The notes under the pieces: model-generated
Database searches by the model: none
Told to the model about the DNA's origin: nothing
What the model saw: the letters and a program-made list of their open reading frames with translations, nothing else
Assembly: GCF_018986435.1 (NCBI RefSeq)
Contig: NZ_JAHMIN010000015.1
Location: 97,558-150,689, forward strand
Direction: 5' to 3'
DNA length: 53,132 nucleotides
DNA from: Hahella sp. HN01
GTDB lineage: Bacteria > Pseudomonadota > Gammaproteobacteria > Pseudomonadales > Oleiphilaceae
Translations under genes and position numbers: made by a program
Part shown: positions 9,368 to 17,360 of the stretch, piece after piece
Numbering within the stretch: the stretch's first letter is position 1
Layout of the letters: each line of letters opens with the position of its first letter

Positions 9368-10213
9368 TTACTGCCAGGCCGACAGATTACTGCCGGTCAA
9401 TTCGGCGACGAATTTCTTCTCGCCGGAGTAGTAGCTGCTGAGCACTTCCCGGCTGTCCGGGTCGATTTTCGGCAGCGGTTTGGAACTCACATTCAAACGC
9501 CTCAGCAGCTCAGGCACGCCGGTGCGCTTGATAACTTCCGTCAGACGGGTGTAGCCGGATTTGGCCAGCATTCGATAGGTGCGCACCATAATGTTTTCCA
9601 GAAACAGAAAACGGTAGGAACGCGCCTGATTTCTGCGCTGCTCCACGCCTTCGGGCAGGAAGTTCACATCCTGGCAGCCGAGGAATTCGTAGACTTCGCG
9701 AAAGCCTCTGGCGTAATCCTTGTTGAAATCCTCCAGCACGATGATTTTGATCTGTTCCTTGGGGAAGCTCGCAAAAAAAGGCTCCAGGTACTGGGTGTAG
9801 CAGCCGAACTTCAGGTGCTCTTCATTGCGGATAAACTCCGCGAATGAGGTGCTGCCGGCGATATCGCCTTTGCGGATAGCATGTAGGTAGTCGGAAAACG
9901 TGCGCTGCACCGGATCGCGCACAATCGCGATGATCTTGGCCTCTGGAAAATGGCGGCGTATGCGCTCCGCCGTTCCCGGCCGATACATGTACGTCACCGA
10001 GAATTCTCCCTTCAACAGGTGGTCATCGCTGCCTTTGAACTGCGACTCATACCAGGCGAATTCATGCTGATCGTACAGGTCACTGAAATAGTTAATTTCT
10101 TTCGGGTTGCCGTCGAATATTTCCGGGTGTTGCACCAGATTTTCGAAAAACCAGGTGGACCCGCATTTTCCTGAACCGATGCCGATAAAGTCGACGTTGA
10201 ATGGTTTAGCCAT
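9368..10213 (-). CDS. PAPS-dependent sulfotransferase
   Basis: This is a 281-residue cytosolic-type sulfotransferase that would move sulfate from PAPS to a hydroxyl or amino group. The 5'-phosphosulfate loop is GSGKCGSTWF at residues 13-22, with the invariant Lys and Gly-Ser-Thr. The 3'-phosphate site is RDPVQRTFSDYLHA from Arg99 through Ser107. The KEINYFSD segment (about 38-45) and the length match the heparan-sulfate-like Sulfotransfer family. It overlaps the preceding acyltransferase-like gene by 8 bases and is the last gene before a strong terminator. With cysC at the head of the same operon, PAPS supply and use are linked. The acceptor is unknown; a sugar of the glycan made by this locus is the simplest guess. 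Confidence 0.9.
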   Translation of the reverse strand: MAKPFNVDFIGIGSGKCGSTWFFENLVQHPEIFDGNPKEINYFSDLYDQHEFAWYESQFKGSDDHLLKGEFSVTYMYRPGTAERIRRHFPEAKIIAIVRDPVQRTFSDYLHAIRKGDIAGSTSFAEFIRNEEHLKFGCYTQYLEPFFASFPKEQIKIIVLEDFNKDYARGFREVYEFLGCQDVNFLPEGVEQRRNQARSYRFLFLENIMVRTYRMLAKSGYTRLTEVIKRTGVPELLRRLNVSSKPLPKIDPDSREVLSSYYSGEKKFVAELTGSNLSAWQ

Positions 10214-10787
10214 GTTGCGCCATCCTCTCCTTGGGCTCTTCCACTTTTTCCTCAGTCTTCATGGGAACGATGCGCGCGGGGTTGCCAATGGCGATCGAGT
10301 TGGCGGGCACGTCCGTGATCACCAGACTGTTCGCGCGCACCACCACGTTATCGCCGATAGTGACGTCACCCAGCACTTTGCATCCGGGTTCCAGAGTGAC
10401 GTTATCGCCAATGATCGCCAGACGCGGTTTGCCGCGAATATTGCCGACGGTCACGCCTTCATACACGGTGAAGTTCTCGCCGATCTCCTCCGCCAATACA
10501 AAGATGCCGGAAAAATTGCACACCACCATGCCCTTACCGATCCTCGCGTAGCTCTGGATGCTGATGCCGGTGAACATTTGCACCAGATAAAACAAAACGA
10601 AGTACGCTACTTTCAGCAGCAACGACAAGGGTTTGAATTTGACGGCGCCCGCCTGTCTTCCGAAGCGATACACCATCCCCGCGAGCGTCCCTCTGTGCGG
10701 CAATGCGCGCAGACAATTGGCGGTGGAGGCGTCGCCGTATAGCAGCTCCGCCTTGCGCCTCACATCCTGTTTAATGTTCGTTATCAT
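10206..10787 (-). CDS. Serine-acetyltransferase-like hexapeptide acyltransferase (copy 1)
   Basis: This is a 193-residue protein whose C-terminal half is a left-handed beta-helix built from hexapeptide repeats (IGENFTVYEGVTVGN, IGDNVTLEPGCKVLGDVTIGDN, VVVRANSLVITDVP). It ends in IAIGNPARIVP, the pattern of CysE-like transferases. The N-terminal half has a hydrophobic patch (LLLKVAYFVLFYLVQMF) not found in true CysE. The His that CysE uses for catalysis, in the DRHP segment, is not present in that form. Two related proteins lie in the same locus (10797-11396 and 18852-19427). The family is sure, but serine is an unlikely substrate; O-acylation of a sugar or lipid is inferred. Confidence 0.85.
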   Translation of the reverse strand: MITNIKQDVRRKAELLYGDASTANCLRALPHRGTLAGMVYRFGRQAGAVKFKPLSLLLKVAYFVLFYLVQMFTGISIQSYARIGKGMVVCNFSGIFVLAEEIGENFTVYEGVTVGNIRGKPRLAIIGDNVTLEPGCKVLGDVTIGDNVVVRANSLVITDVPANSIAIGNPARIVPMKTEEKVEEPKERMAQHG

Positions 10788-10796
10788 GTTCCGTCT

Positions 10797-11396
10797 TCAG
10801 TAATTAACCACCTTCTTGCCTTCCCGCTTCTCCGCCATCCAGTTGGTTTCCCGGGAGATAATGCGGGCGGGGTTTCCCATCACCGTGCAGTTGTCCGGCA
10901 CGTCGGAGATCACCACCGAGTTGGCGCCGACCACGACGTTATCGCCGATCTTCACACTGCCCAACACCTTGGCGCCGGCGCCGAGAAACACATTGTTCCC
11001 CAGCTTCGGCGGCTCCGGCTGTTCACGCAGGTGACCTGTAGTCACGCCCTGGAACACGATGCAGTTGCTGCCGATTTCGCCTTCGCTGATGAAGATGTTG
11101 GAAAAGTTGTGAATGACGAAGCCCGGGCCGATTTTGGCCTTGGAGGGAACGTAGATGCCGAACCCCAGCACCACCAGAACCTTGCCGAGGGCGTAGGGAA
11201 TATACAGAGGAATGCGCAACAGAGCGGGCTTGATGGTGCGCGCCCAGCTCCCGTAACGATAGACGATGACGGCGATGGTGCCCGGCTCCAGAAAGACCCG
11301 CACGTTACGGGTAAACCAGCTTTTCTGGCTGAGAAACCATTGCTGCTTGAATTTGACGTCCGCCTTGATCAGGCTGAAAAGTCCCATCTTATGCAT
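10797..11396 (-). CDS. Serine-acetyltransferase-like hexapeptide acyltransferase (copy 2)
   Basis: This is a 199-residue relative of its downstream neighbour. An N-terminal region has a hydrophobic segment (LRIPLYIPYALGKVLVVLGFGIYV, about residues 58-82). A hexapeptide-repeat beta-helix follows, with IGPGFVIHNFSNIFISEGEIGSN, LGNNVFLGAGAKVLGSVKIGDN and VVVGANSVVISDVPDNCTVMGNPARI. The IGPGxxIHNFS segment places a His where such enzymes use one to activate the acceptor hydroxyl. It ends 9 bp before the next gene starts. The acyl donor could be acetyl-CoA or the acyl carrier protein encoded just upstream. LpxA/LpxD show that this fold can use acyl-ACP, but nothing in the sequence decides. Confidence 0.85.
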   Translation of the reverse strand: MHKMGLFSLIKADVKFKQQWFLSQKSWFTRNVRVFLEPGTIAVIVYRYGSWARTIKPALLRIPLYIPYALGKVLVVLGFGIYVPSKAKIGPGFVIHNFSNIFISEGEIGSNCIVFQGVTTGHLREQPEPPKLGNNVFLGAGAKVLGSVKIGDNVVVGANSVVISDVPDNCTVMGNPARIISRETNWMAEKREGKKVVNY

Positions 11397-11418
11397 AAGT
11401 CCTTTTGCTGTCCGTTGC

Positions 11419-11670
11419 TCAGACGCCGGCGGATTCCGCTACGCATCCCGCCACATAGGTCGCCATGGCGCCGAAGGTGTCAAACGTTTCCGGCTCCAGA
11501 CTTTCGCTGTCGATCTCGATATCGAACTCTCCCTCCAACGCCACAATCAGTGAAATGCGCTGAATGGAATCCAGATTCAGGGGTTCGTCGAGACCCACTC
11601 CTTCATAATCGACGCGGGTGACGCCACCTACGACTGACTTCAAGCGTTCTAGCGTATCCGATTGGCTCAT
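11419..11670 (-). CDS. Acyl carrier protein
   Basis: This is an 83-residue acidic protein with the phosphopantetheine attachment motif LNLDSIQRISL, the modified serine being Ser35. Helices on either side match the four-helix ACP fold (LERLKSVV at the front, TFDTFGAMATYVAGCVAES at the end). It is not the housekeeping AcpP, whose motif is DSLD and which lies in the fab cluster. It is flanked by an AMP-forming ligase and a chorismate-lyase-like gene on one side and two acyltransferase-like genes on the other. That suggests a dedicated carrier which receives an acid from the ligase and passes it to a transferase. The charge chemistry is inferred from context only. Confidence 0.9.
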   Translation of the reverse strand: MSQSDTLERLKSVVGGVTRVDYEGVGLDEPLNLDSIQRISLIVALEGEFDIEIDSESLEPETFDTFGAMATYVAGCVAESAGV

Positions 11671-11744
11671 ATTATTTTCTCCATGTTCACTTCCGTTTAA
11701 GCCTTTGTTTCCGTAACCCTTTCTGCGGACTGCGCGGTGAAGCG

Positions 11745-12326
11745 TCAGCCCTTTTTGATATACAGGCGGTAGGGGAATTTCTCCGTCACCTGGATCACCG
11801 GGTTGTGACCTACATAGATATAGTAGGTGCGGCAGATCAGTTCTCCGCAGTAGTAGCTGGAGCTGCCCGGGACCACTTCCTGTTTGATTTCGCGGTAGAT
11901 GTCCGCGACCTGACGATAGGTTTCCAGACCCATTTCCCGCAGCAGCTCGCCAATACCGATTTTACCCTGAAGTAATTGATCGCTGATTTGCTCGGGAAGG
12001 TCTTGGGTTTTGATGATTGAGGTGGCGTAGGCGTATATGTCGCCGCTGTCCACGCCGCGAATGCAGACGTTGCGTCGCAATACGGTGTCGCCCTTGTAGC
12101 AGGACATTTCCTCCAGATCGTCTTCCAACGCCTGTTCGCTCTGGCCGAGTTGCTCGACCATCAACGGCTCCCAATAATAGGCTTCCAGTGTTTTGGTCAC
12201 AGTGCCGTCGGTGACCAGAAGCGTCCGCAAAATCGGCGGCATCGCAGCGATGTCGAGACTCTCATCGCGCTTGTTGGTAATGATGCCGCCAGCAATATAT
12301 CCCTTTGCTTTAAAACAATCTAACAT
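11745..12326 (-). CDS. Chorismate-pyruvate-lyase-like protein (UbiC/DUF98 family)
   Basis: This is a protein of about 193 residues. Several segments follow the pattern of the DUF98 chorismate lyases such as mycobacterial Rv2949c: LLVTDGTVTKTLEAYYWEP near the front, GKIGIGELLREMGLETYR in the middle, and CRTYYIYVGHNPVIQVTEKFP near the end. The Glu in VTEKF is at the place of the catalytic Glu of UbiC. These enzymes split chorismate into 4-hydroxybenzoate and pyruvate. An ATG at 12326 is preferred, with AAGG 8 bases before it; a GTG at 12335 is also open. It lies between the ligase and the carrier protein, so its product may be the acid that is activated. The family match comes from memory of sequence patterns and was not checked by search. 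Confidence 0.72.
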   Translation of the reverse strand: MLDCFKAKGYIAGGIITNKRDESLDIAAMPPILRTLLVTDGTVTKTLEAYYWEPLMVEQLGQSEQALEDDLEEMSCYKGDTVLRRNVCIRGVDSGDIYAYATSIIKTQDLPEQISDQLLQGKIGIGELLREMGLETYRQVADIYREIKQEVVPGSSSYYCGELICRTYYIYVGHNPVIQVTEKFPYRLYIKKG

Positions 12327-12355
12327 GCTCTCCACCTTGTACTTAACTTTGCGGA

Positions 12356-13795
12356 TTAAAGATACTTCCTGAGCACTTTGCCCAGAGGACTCTTTGGAAT
12401 TTCGTCTACGAATTCGATAATTTTCGGTGTTTTGTAGGCCGCCAGACGCTCCGCGCAGCAGGCCGCCACCATCTCCCTGGTGACGCCGACGCCGGCCTTC
12501 ACCGCCACCTTGACCATCTCGCCGTACATCCCGTCGGGTTTGCCCAAAGCCACCACTTCCAACACGCCGGGAATACGCCGGATCACTTCCTCGACATCCG
12601 CGGGATCGACTTTGTGACCGGCCACATTGATCATCAGTTTTTTGCGTCCAACGATGACCAGATTGCCTTCCTCATCCAGCCGCCCCAGGTCTCCCGTATG
12701 GTAACCGTCTTTGCGGAAGGTTTCCGCACTTAATTCCGGCAGCCCCCGGTACTCATAGGTCATGGCTGGGGAGTCGATCACCACTTCGCCTTCCTGGCCT
12801 GCGGCCACAGGCGCTCCCTCATCGTCAATCAAACGGATAACGGAGCCAGACACCGGCTTGCCGACGGAGCGAAAGTTAGCGGCCGAAACATGCGCATTCA
12901 CCGCCGCGGCGCCAGTTTCCGTAGAGCCATATAACTGCCCCAGAGGAATACCGAAGGCCTCGCGGAAGCCGGTGAATATGTCTTCCTCCAGCGGCGCTCC
13001 AGCCGTATACGCCAAACGCAATCGGCTCAAATCCGGCGCCTGCCTGAATGGCGTCATCGCCATCATTTTGCACATAAACGGCACGGAAGGCAGCAAGGTC
13101 GCCTGATATTCCGACACCAGCCGCATCATTTTTCGCGCATTGAACTCGCCGTGATGAATCAACAAGGTTCCGCCATTCATCAACGCCGCCAGGAAACAGT
13201 TGCCAAAGCCATGAGCGTGAAACAGCGGCACGCTGCAGGCGATGACGTCTTCATGGGTGATTCTCAGCGTCACGGCGGAGCCCTCCACTTCCGCCAACAC
13301 CTGCGCCTGCGTGCGCACTACCTGCTTGGGCGCGCCGGTGGAGCCGGACGAGAACATAATGACGGCGTCCGCCGCTCCTGGATAACGGACTTCCGGGGCG
13401 GCCTCATCCGTCACTGGCAACCCGTCATCCAAGCCAATCACGCAACGGGCCATCTCAGCGGGCAGCTTCGCTTCCGCGTCAGGAACGACAAAGGCGAAGC
13501 GCACTCGGGCGTTGTCGAGGTACAACGCAGTTTCCTCCTGCGTGTAAGCCACGTTTAACGGTAACAGTACGCCGCCGTTGGCCCAGACCGCCAGCGAGGT
13601 CGCCACAAAGTAAATCGAGTTGGGAACCAGCGCCGCCACCGCCTCGCCGGGACCGACGCCGGCCGCCCGCAGTTCGCGGGCGTATCCGACGGCGGCGCTG
13701 ATCATTTCGCGATAACTGTAGGAAGTCTCGCGCCAGACAACGGCTTCCTTTTCGGGAAACCGTTGCGCCTGCTCAACAAAACGTGCAAATAACAT
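12356..13795 (-). CDS. AMP-forming acyl/aryl ligase (ANL superfamily)
   Basis: This is a 479-residue adenylate-forming enzyme that activates a carboxylic acid with ATP and loads it on CoA or a carrier-protein thiol. The core motifs are all present: FSSGSTGAPKQVV (phosphate loop, about 148-160), LYGSTETGA (about 290), YHTGDLGR with the invariant Asp (about 370), and the C-terminal PKSPLGKVLRK with the catalytic Lys (about 468-478). At 479 residues it lacks the long N-terminus of fatty acyl-CoA ligases and is close in size to benzoate/hydroxybenzoate or malonate ligases. It sits just upstream of the chorismate-lyase-like gene and the ACP, which favours 4-hydroxybenzoate as substrate. This is inference; the binding pocket was not modelled. 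Confidence 0.88.
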   Translation of the reverse strand: MLFARFVEQAQRFPEKEAVVWRETSYSYREMISAAVGYARELRAAGVGPGEAVAALVPNSIYFVATSLAVWANGGVLLPLNVAYTQEETALYLDNARVRFAFVVPDAEAKLPAEMARCVIGLDDGLPVTDEAAPEVRYPGAADAVIMFSSGSTGAPKQVVRTQAQVLAEVEGSAVTLRITHEDVIACSVPLFHAHGFGNCFLAALMNGGTLLIHHGEFNARKMMRLVSEYQATLLPSVPFMCKMMAMTPFRQAPDLSRLRLAYTAGAPLEEDIFTGFREAFGIPLGQLYGSTETGAAAVNAHVSAANFRSVGKPVSGSVIRLIDDEGAPVAAGQEGEVVIDSPAMTYEYRGLPELSAETFRKDGYHTGDLGRLDEEGNLVIVGRKKLMINVAGHKVDPADVEEVIRRIPGVLEVVALGKPDGMYGEMVKVAVKAGVGVTREMVAACCAERLAAYKTPKIIEFVDEIPKSPLGKVLRKYL

Positions 13796-13812
13796 ATGCT
13801 TACGACTTCACT

Positions 13813-14622
13813 CTATGCTTTGGTTTGCAGCTCTTTATAGCCGGTGGCCTTCAATTTGCCGTAGAGATTGAACAGCTCCACAAACGCCTTGAAGATAACT
13901 AACGGATTGGCGCCGGTGGCGGAGCCTGACAACCTGGGATAGTGACTCACGGGCACTTGCTTGATCGTACAGTGCATCATGCCCGCCTGAGCCAGAATCT
14001 CCGTGTTGATCATGGCGCCTTCCGCCTCAATCCGAATGCTCTGGATAAAATCGCGCCGGAAAATCTTGAAGGCGCAATCAATATCCCGCACCCGAATACC
14101 GAACAGATAGCGCACCAGGGTTCCCCAACAGTAAGCGTTCAGCTTGCGATGCCAGGGATCGGCGCGCTGCGCCCGGTAACCCACCACGATGTCGTAATCG
14201 TTGATGTGCCGCAGCAGCAGGTCGACTTCCTCCAGGTCGAACTGGCCATCGGAATCCGAGAAGAAAATAAAATCCCCTCGCCCCGACTTCAGACCGGTCC
14301 TGACCGCGCCGCCATATCCCTTGTTCTGCACATGGTGAATGGGGCGCACTTCCTCATGCTCCTGACGCAGGCGTTCGAGGATATCCCGCGTGCCGTCGGA
14401 GCTGCCGTCGTTGACGACAATGATCTCTACGGTTTCAAAATGCCTTTTAAACGCTCCTATCGCCTTCAGGACCGTCATTTCTATATTCGTTTCTTCGTTA
14501 TAGGCGGGGAATACGACAGATACGCTAGATAATTTTTTATTTTGCGCGGAAACCGAAGCTTCCGTCTGGGCATCCTCTGTGGGCGCCTTATCCACCTTAC
14601 GTAATATGATGTCCGCTTCCAT
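13813..14622 (-). CDS. Family 2 glycosyltransferase, polyprenyl-phosphate (DPM1-like) type
   Basis: This is a 269-residue soluble GT2. After a 30-residue leader it has SVVFPAYNEETNIEMTV, IIVVNDGSSDGT (nucleotide site), GGAVRTGLKSGRGDFIFFSDSDGQFD (DSD metal site), and the DCAFKIFRR segment typical of DPM1/DpgS-like enzymes. It has no C-terminal membrane anchor. Such enzymes make a polyprenyl-phosphate sugar that serves as donor to GT-C transferases in the periplasm. A GT-C protein is encoded in the other arm of this locus (26727-28358), which fits. A clear AAGGA site lies 7 bases before the start. Confidence 0.88.
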   Translation of the reverse strand: MEADIILRKVDKAPTEDAQTEASVSAQNKKLSSVSVVFPAYNEETNIEMTVLKAIGAFKRHFETVEIIVVNDGSSDGTRDILERLRQEHEEVRPIHHVQNKGYGGAVRTGLKSGRGDFIFFSDSDGQFDLEEVDLLLRHINDYDIVVGYRAQRADPWHRKLNAYCWGTLVRYLFGIRVRDIDCAFKIFRRDFIQSIRIEAEGAMINTEILAQAGMMHCTIKQVPVSHYPRLSGSATGANPLVIFKAFVELFNLYGKLKATGYKELQTKA

Positions 14623-14682
14623 TGAACTGTCCTTTGTTTCGCTGGGTTATTCCATTCCGGCGTTTGCTTAACCACCCGTAAA

Positions 14683-15747
14683 TCACGCAGCCAGAAATTT
14701 GTCCTTAGTGAACACCGTTTGCGGCGTTCGCAGCTCACGGGAACTGCGCCAGGACTGCACGCCAGATAGTTCAAAGTTGAAAGACATCACTTCCACGCCG
14801 GCTTTCACCAGCGCTTCCATCACCCGACGTTTACGGGTGGACTCACAATAGAACATCATGAAGCCGCCGCCGCCCGCGCCGCTGACTTTACCGCCCAGGG
14901 CGCCGGCTTTAATCGCGTCTTCATAAATCTGGTCGAGTTGACCGTTGGAAATGGTCGCCGCCATTTTCTTCTTCTCTTGCCATGCGTAATCCAGCAGCTT
15001 GCCGAATTCATCCGGGCGACCGGTCAGCAGCGCTTTTTTCATTTCCACTGCATGCGCCTTGAGGTTGTGCATGGCGTTCAGGCTCGCCTGGTCGTTGCGC
15101 TCTACGTTCTTGACCTGAGACTCGATGATGCGCGAAGACAACCGGTTCTTTCTGGTGTACGCCAGAATCAGGTTGTATTCGAGTTCATGAATAACCCAGG
15201 GGTCGATGCGCAGCGAGTTGACGATGACATGGTCTTTCTGGAACTCCATGAAGTTGAAGCCGCCGAAAGCACTCGCGTACTGATCCTGCATGCCCCCCAG
15301 AATCCCCAGATCGCCGCGCTCGATTTCGCAGGCGCGTCGGGCGATGTCGTAAGGGCTTAACGCCAGGTTTTTGAGTTCCCGGAAAGCCCCGATCAACGAC
15401 ACCACCATGGCTGACGAAGAGCCCAGACCGGACCCTGGCGGGGCGTCATTGTGGGTGACGATGCGTAAACCGGCGGAACCTTCGTAAAAGCGCTTGATCA
15501 CGCCTTTGGCCAGATCGCTCTCGCCATTGAATTGAAGGTCCTTGTTGGCTTTGATGCGAGTGATGCTTTCGAAATCCTGCGAGTAGATTTCTATTTGCGG
15601 AACTTCCCGCAACTCCAGATGGGTGTATGCGTATTTGTTTATGGTGACATTCAGAACATTGCCGCCATATATGTCGGAGTAGCTGGCGATATCGGTGCCG
15701 CCTCCGGCGAAGCTGATCCTTAGCGGAGCTTTTGATCGGTAAAACAT
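14683..15747 (-). CDS. hddA: GHMP sugar kinase, probable D-glycero-alpha-D-manno-heptose 7-phosphate kinase (HddA-like)
   Basis: This is a 354-residue GHMP kinase. Motif 1 is APLRISFAGGGTDIASYSD at the N-terminus, which is very typical of HddA/heptose-phosphate kinases. Motif 2, the ATP phosphate loop, is PPGSGLGSSSAMV (about residues 103-115), and motif 3 is GKVSGAGGGGFMMF near residue 290. HddA phosphorylates C1 of D-glycero-D-manno-heptose 7-phosphate on the way to GDP-heptose. The matching isomerase (GmhA) and nucleotidyltransferase are encoded together at 28373-29759 in the divergent arm. A fucokinase-like role for this family is possible but less likely, given those partners. AAAGGA lies 7 bases before the ATG. 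Confidence 0.85.
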   Translation of the reverse strand: MFYRSKAPLRISFAGGGTDIASYSDIYGGNVLNVTINKYAYTHLELREVPQIEIYSQDFESITRIKANKDLQFNGESDLAKGVIKRFYEGSAGLRIVTHNDAPPGSGLGSSSAMVVSLIGAFRELKNLALSPYDIARRACEIERGDLGILGGMQDQYASAFGGFNFMEFQKDHVIVNSLRIDPWVIHELEYNLILAYTRKNRLSSRIIESQVKNVERNDQASLNAMHNLKAHAVEMKKALLTGRPDEFGKLLDYAWQEKKKMAATISNGQLDQIYEDAIKAGALGGKVSGAGGGGFMMFYCESTRKRRVMEALVKAGVEVMSFNFELSGVQSWRSSRELRTPQTVFTKDKFLAA

Positions 15748-15823
15748 AAAGTAGTCCTTTCCCTAGTTTTGTAACCTAATCATCTTGAATACGTCCAGTT
15801 ACAACAAACTGCAGTCCTTGCGC

Positions 15824-16486
15824 TCAAGAAGCGCGATACAGTGTTGCGTCCCTTTCAACAATAAATTGCTGTGCAATGAGATAACCGATAACCCTCTCCA
15901 CGCATTCGGACAGGGATACTGCATCAGTATTCAGAGTCAATTCCGGATTGACTGGCGGTTCATAAGGAGAATCAACGCCGGTGAACTTTTCGAGACGACC
16001 CGCGCGGGCTTTCTTGTACAAGCCTTTGGGGTCGCGATGTTCACAAACGTTGAGAGGCGTCGAAACATGGACCTCGACAAATTCGCCGGGCTCCAGCATT
16101 TGACGCACCATTTTTCTATCTTCGCGGAAGGGGGAGATGAAAGCGCTCAGAACGATCATGCCGCTGTCGACAAACAGCTTGGCGACTTCGCCTATTCGGC
16201 GGATGTTCTCGACCCGGGATTCGTCGGAGAAACCCAGGTCTTTGTTCAGCCCATAACGGACGTTGTCACCGTCCAACAGATAGGTGTGGCGCTGCAAGTC
16301 AAACAACTGCGCCTCCACTGCATTGGCGATCGTGGATTTGCCTGCTCCGCTAAGGCCGGTGAACCACAGTAGACAAGGCTTTTGCGTCTTGATGGACGCA
16401 CGCTGGGATTTACTGATTTTATGCTGATGCCAGACAATGTCGGCGCAGACGTCATTCCCAGACTTTATTGTATATTCCTTAGCCAC
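15824..16486 (-). CDS. cysC: Adenylylsulfate kinase CysC
   Basis: This is a 220-residue APS kinase that makes PAPS, the donor for sulfotransferases. Walker A is GLSGAGKS at about residues 44-51, followed by [47 protein letters not shown] and the lid region ending [12 protein letters not shown]. The start is taken as GTG at 16486-16484, because AGGAG sits 7 bases before it; a longer open frame back to 16612 has no ribosome site. The gene is the first of the minus arm and stands apart from any cysDN genes. With two sulfotransferase-like genes in the locus, it probably serves secondary sulfation rather than cysteine synthesis. Confidence 0.93.
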   Translation of the reverse strand: MAKEYTIKSGNDVCADIVWHQHKISKSQRASIKTQKPCLLWFTGLSGAGKSTIANAVEAQLFDLQRHTYLLDGDNVRYGLNKDLGFSDESRVENIRRIGEVAKLFVDSGMIVLSAFISPFREDRKMVRQMLEPGEFVEVHVSTPLNVCEHRDPKGLYKKARAGRLEKFTGVDSPYEPPVNPELTLNTDAVSLSECVERVIGYLIAQQFIVERDATLYRAS

Positions 16487-17360
16487 CGTCGTACTCCTGA
16501 AGCCATGTGCGAAACGCAAATCCGCGTTCATTTCCTTATCCGTGGGAGCAATCTCAGCAGAGTAAAGCAGCAGCCCAATGTCCTCAGCGAGGCAAAAAGC
16601 ATGCCCGAGCAAGGCGCAAAACAGGGAAAAAACGCAGATGACGCTTATATGACAGTCAGAGGAAATCGCGAAGCCGACGGGCGCCGGTTACGACCTGAGC
16701 AAATAAAGAGCTGTTTTATCTTCCACTTAAGACCGGTTTAACGATGGTCTACGCGGGAAGAAGTCGAGATAGGAGATCACGACTTTGAGCCTCCGCCTCC
16801 GTATAAAACACCGAAAAAAAATGAATTTTTTCTCACGTACCGGAATGAAAACAGCCCGATTTTTACCTCAATTTTTGATTCATTTGAGGGCGCCGATAGA
16901 GAAAAAAGGGCAGCCGCTTATGCGCTAGGTGTAAAGAAAATAATAAGATGAATGTCGATTCAGTTTACGCTTTGGCCACTTTCTCTGTTCACTTATTAAT
17001 CTCTGTAAACATTCCCGATACTTTTAACGACAAACGAAACCGGAACCGTCAATATATTTTACACATTGTTTTTGCACCACTTTTGACCACCCGGTCAGCT
17101 TATTCGCGATATCCCGCGCCACAAAAGGGTTTCCGGGCCATAGCCTCTATACATCGGGTATTTCGGCGAGAAAAAGCCGGCGTCAAAAAGGAGAATTTGC
17201 GCTCATTTATCGTCATCACCACGGGTTTTCATTTTACAAACCTGTCATCCTGCCCCTCCTCCTTTGGCTCGAATATTGCCTTTTTCGGAGTTAATAGCAG
17301 GTTAAACCTGTTTGCTTTTCAGCCAGGATCTACGTCACTTTTAGAAGGAATGCATACAAA
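16487..17360. other. A/T-rich divergent control region of the glycan locus
   Basis: This 874-bp gap separates the two divergent operons and must hold both promoters. It is clearly richer in A/T than the flanking genes, especially 16800-17080. I see a short A/T inverted repeat at about 16813-16832 (GAAAAAAAA..TTTTTTC) but no convincing -35/-10 pair on either strand. The JUMPstart/ops element found before many O-antigen operons was looked for and not seen. Short open frames in the gap have no ribosome-binding site or family resemblance and are not called. Confidence 0.6.

Noticed and set aside
16487-17360. JUMPstart/ops element for RfaH-type control of the glycan operons
   Set aside because: The GGCGGTAGCGT core was looked for on both strands and not found.
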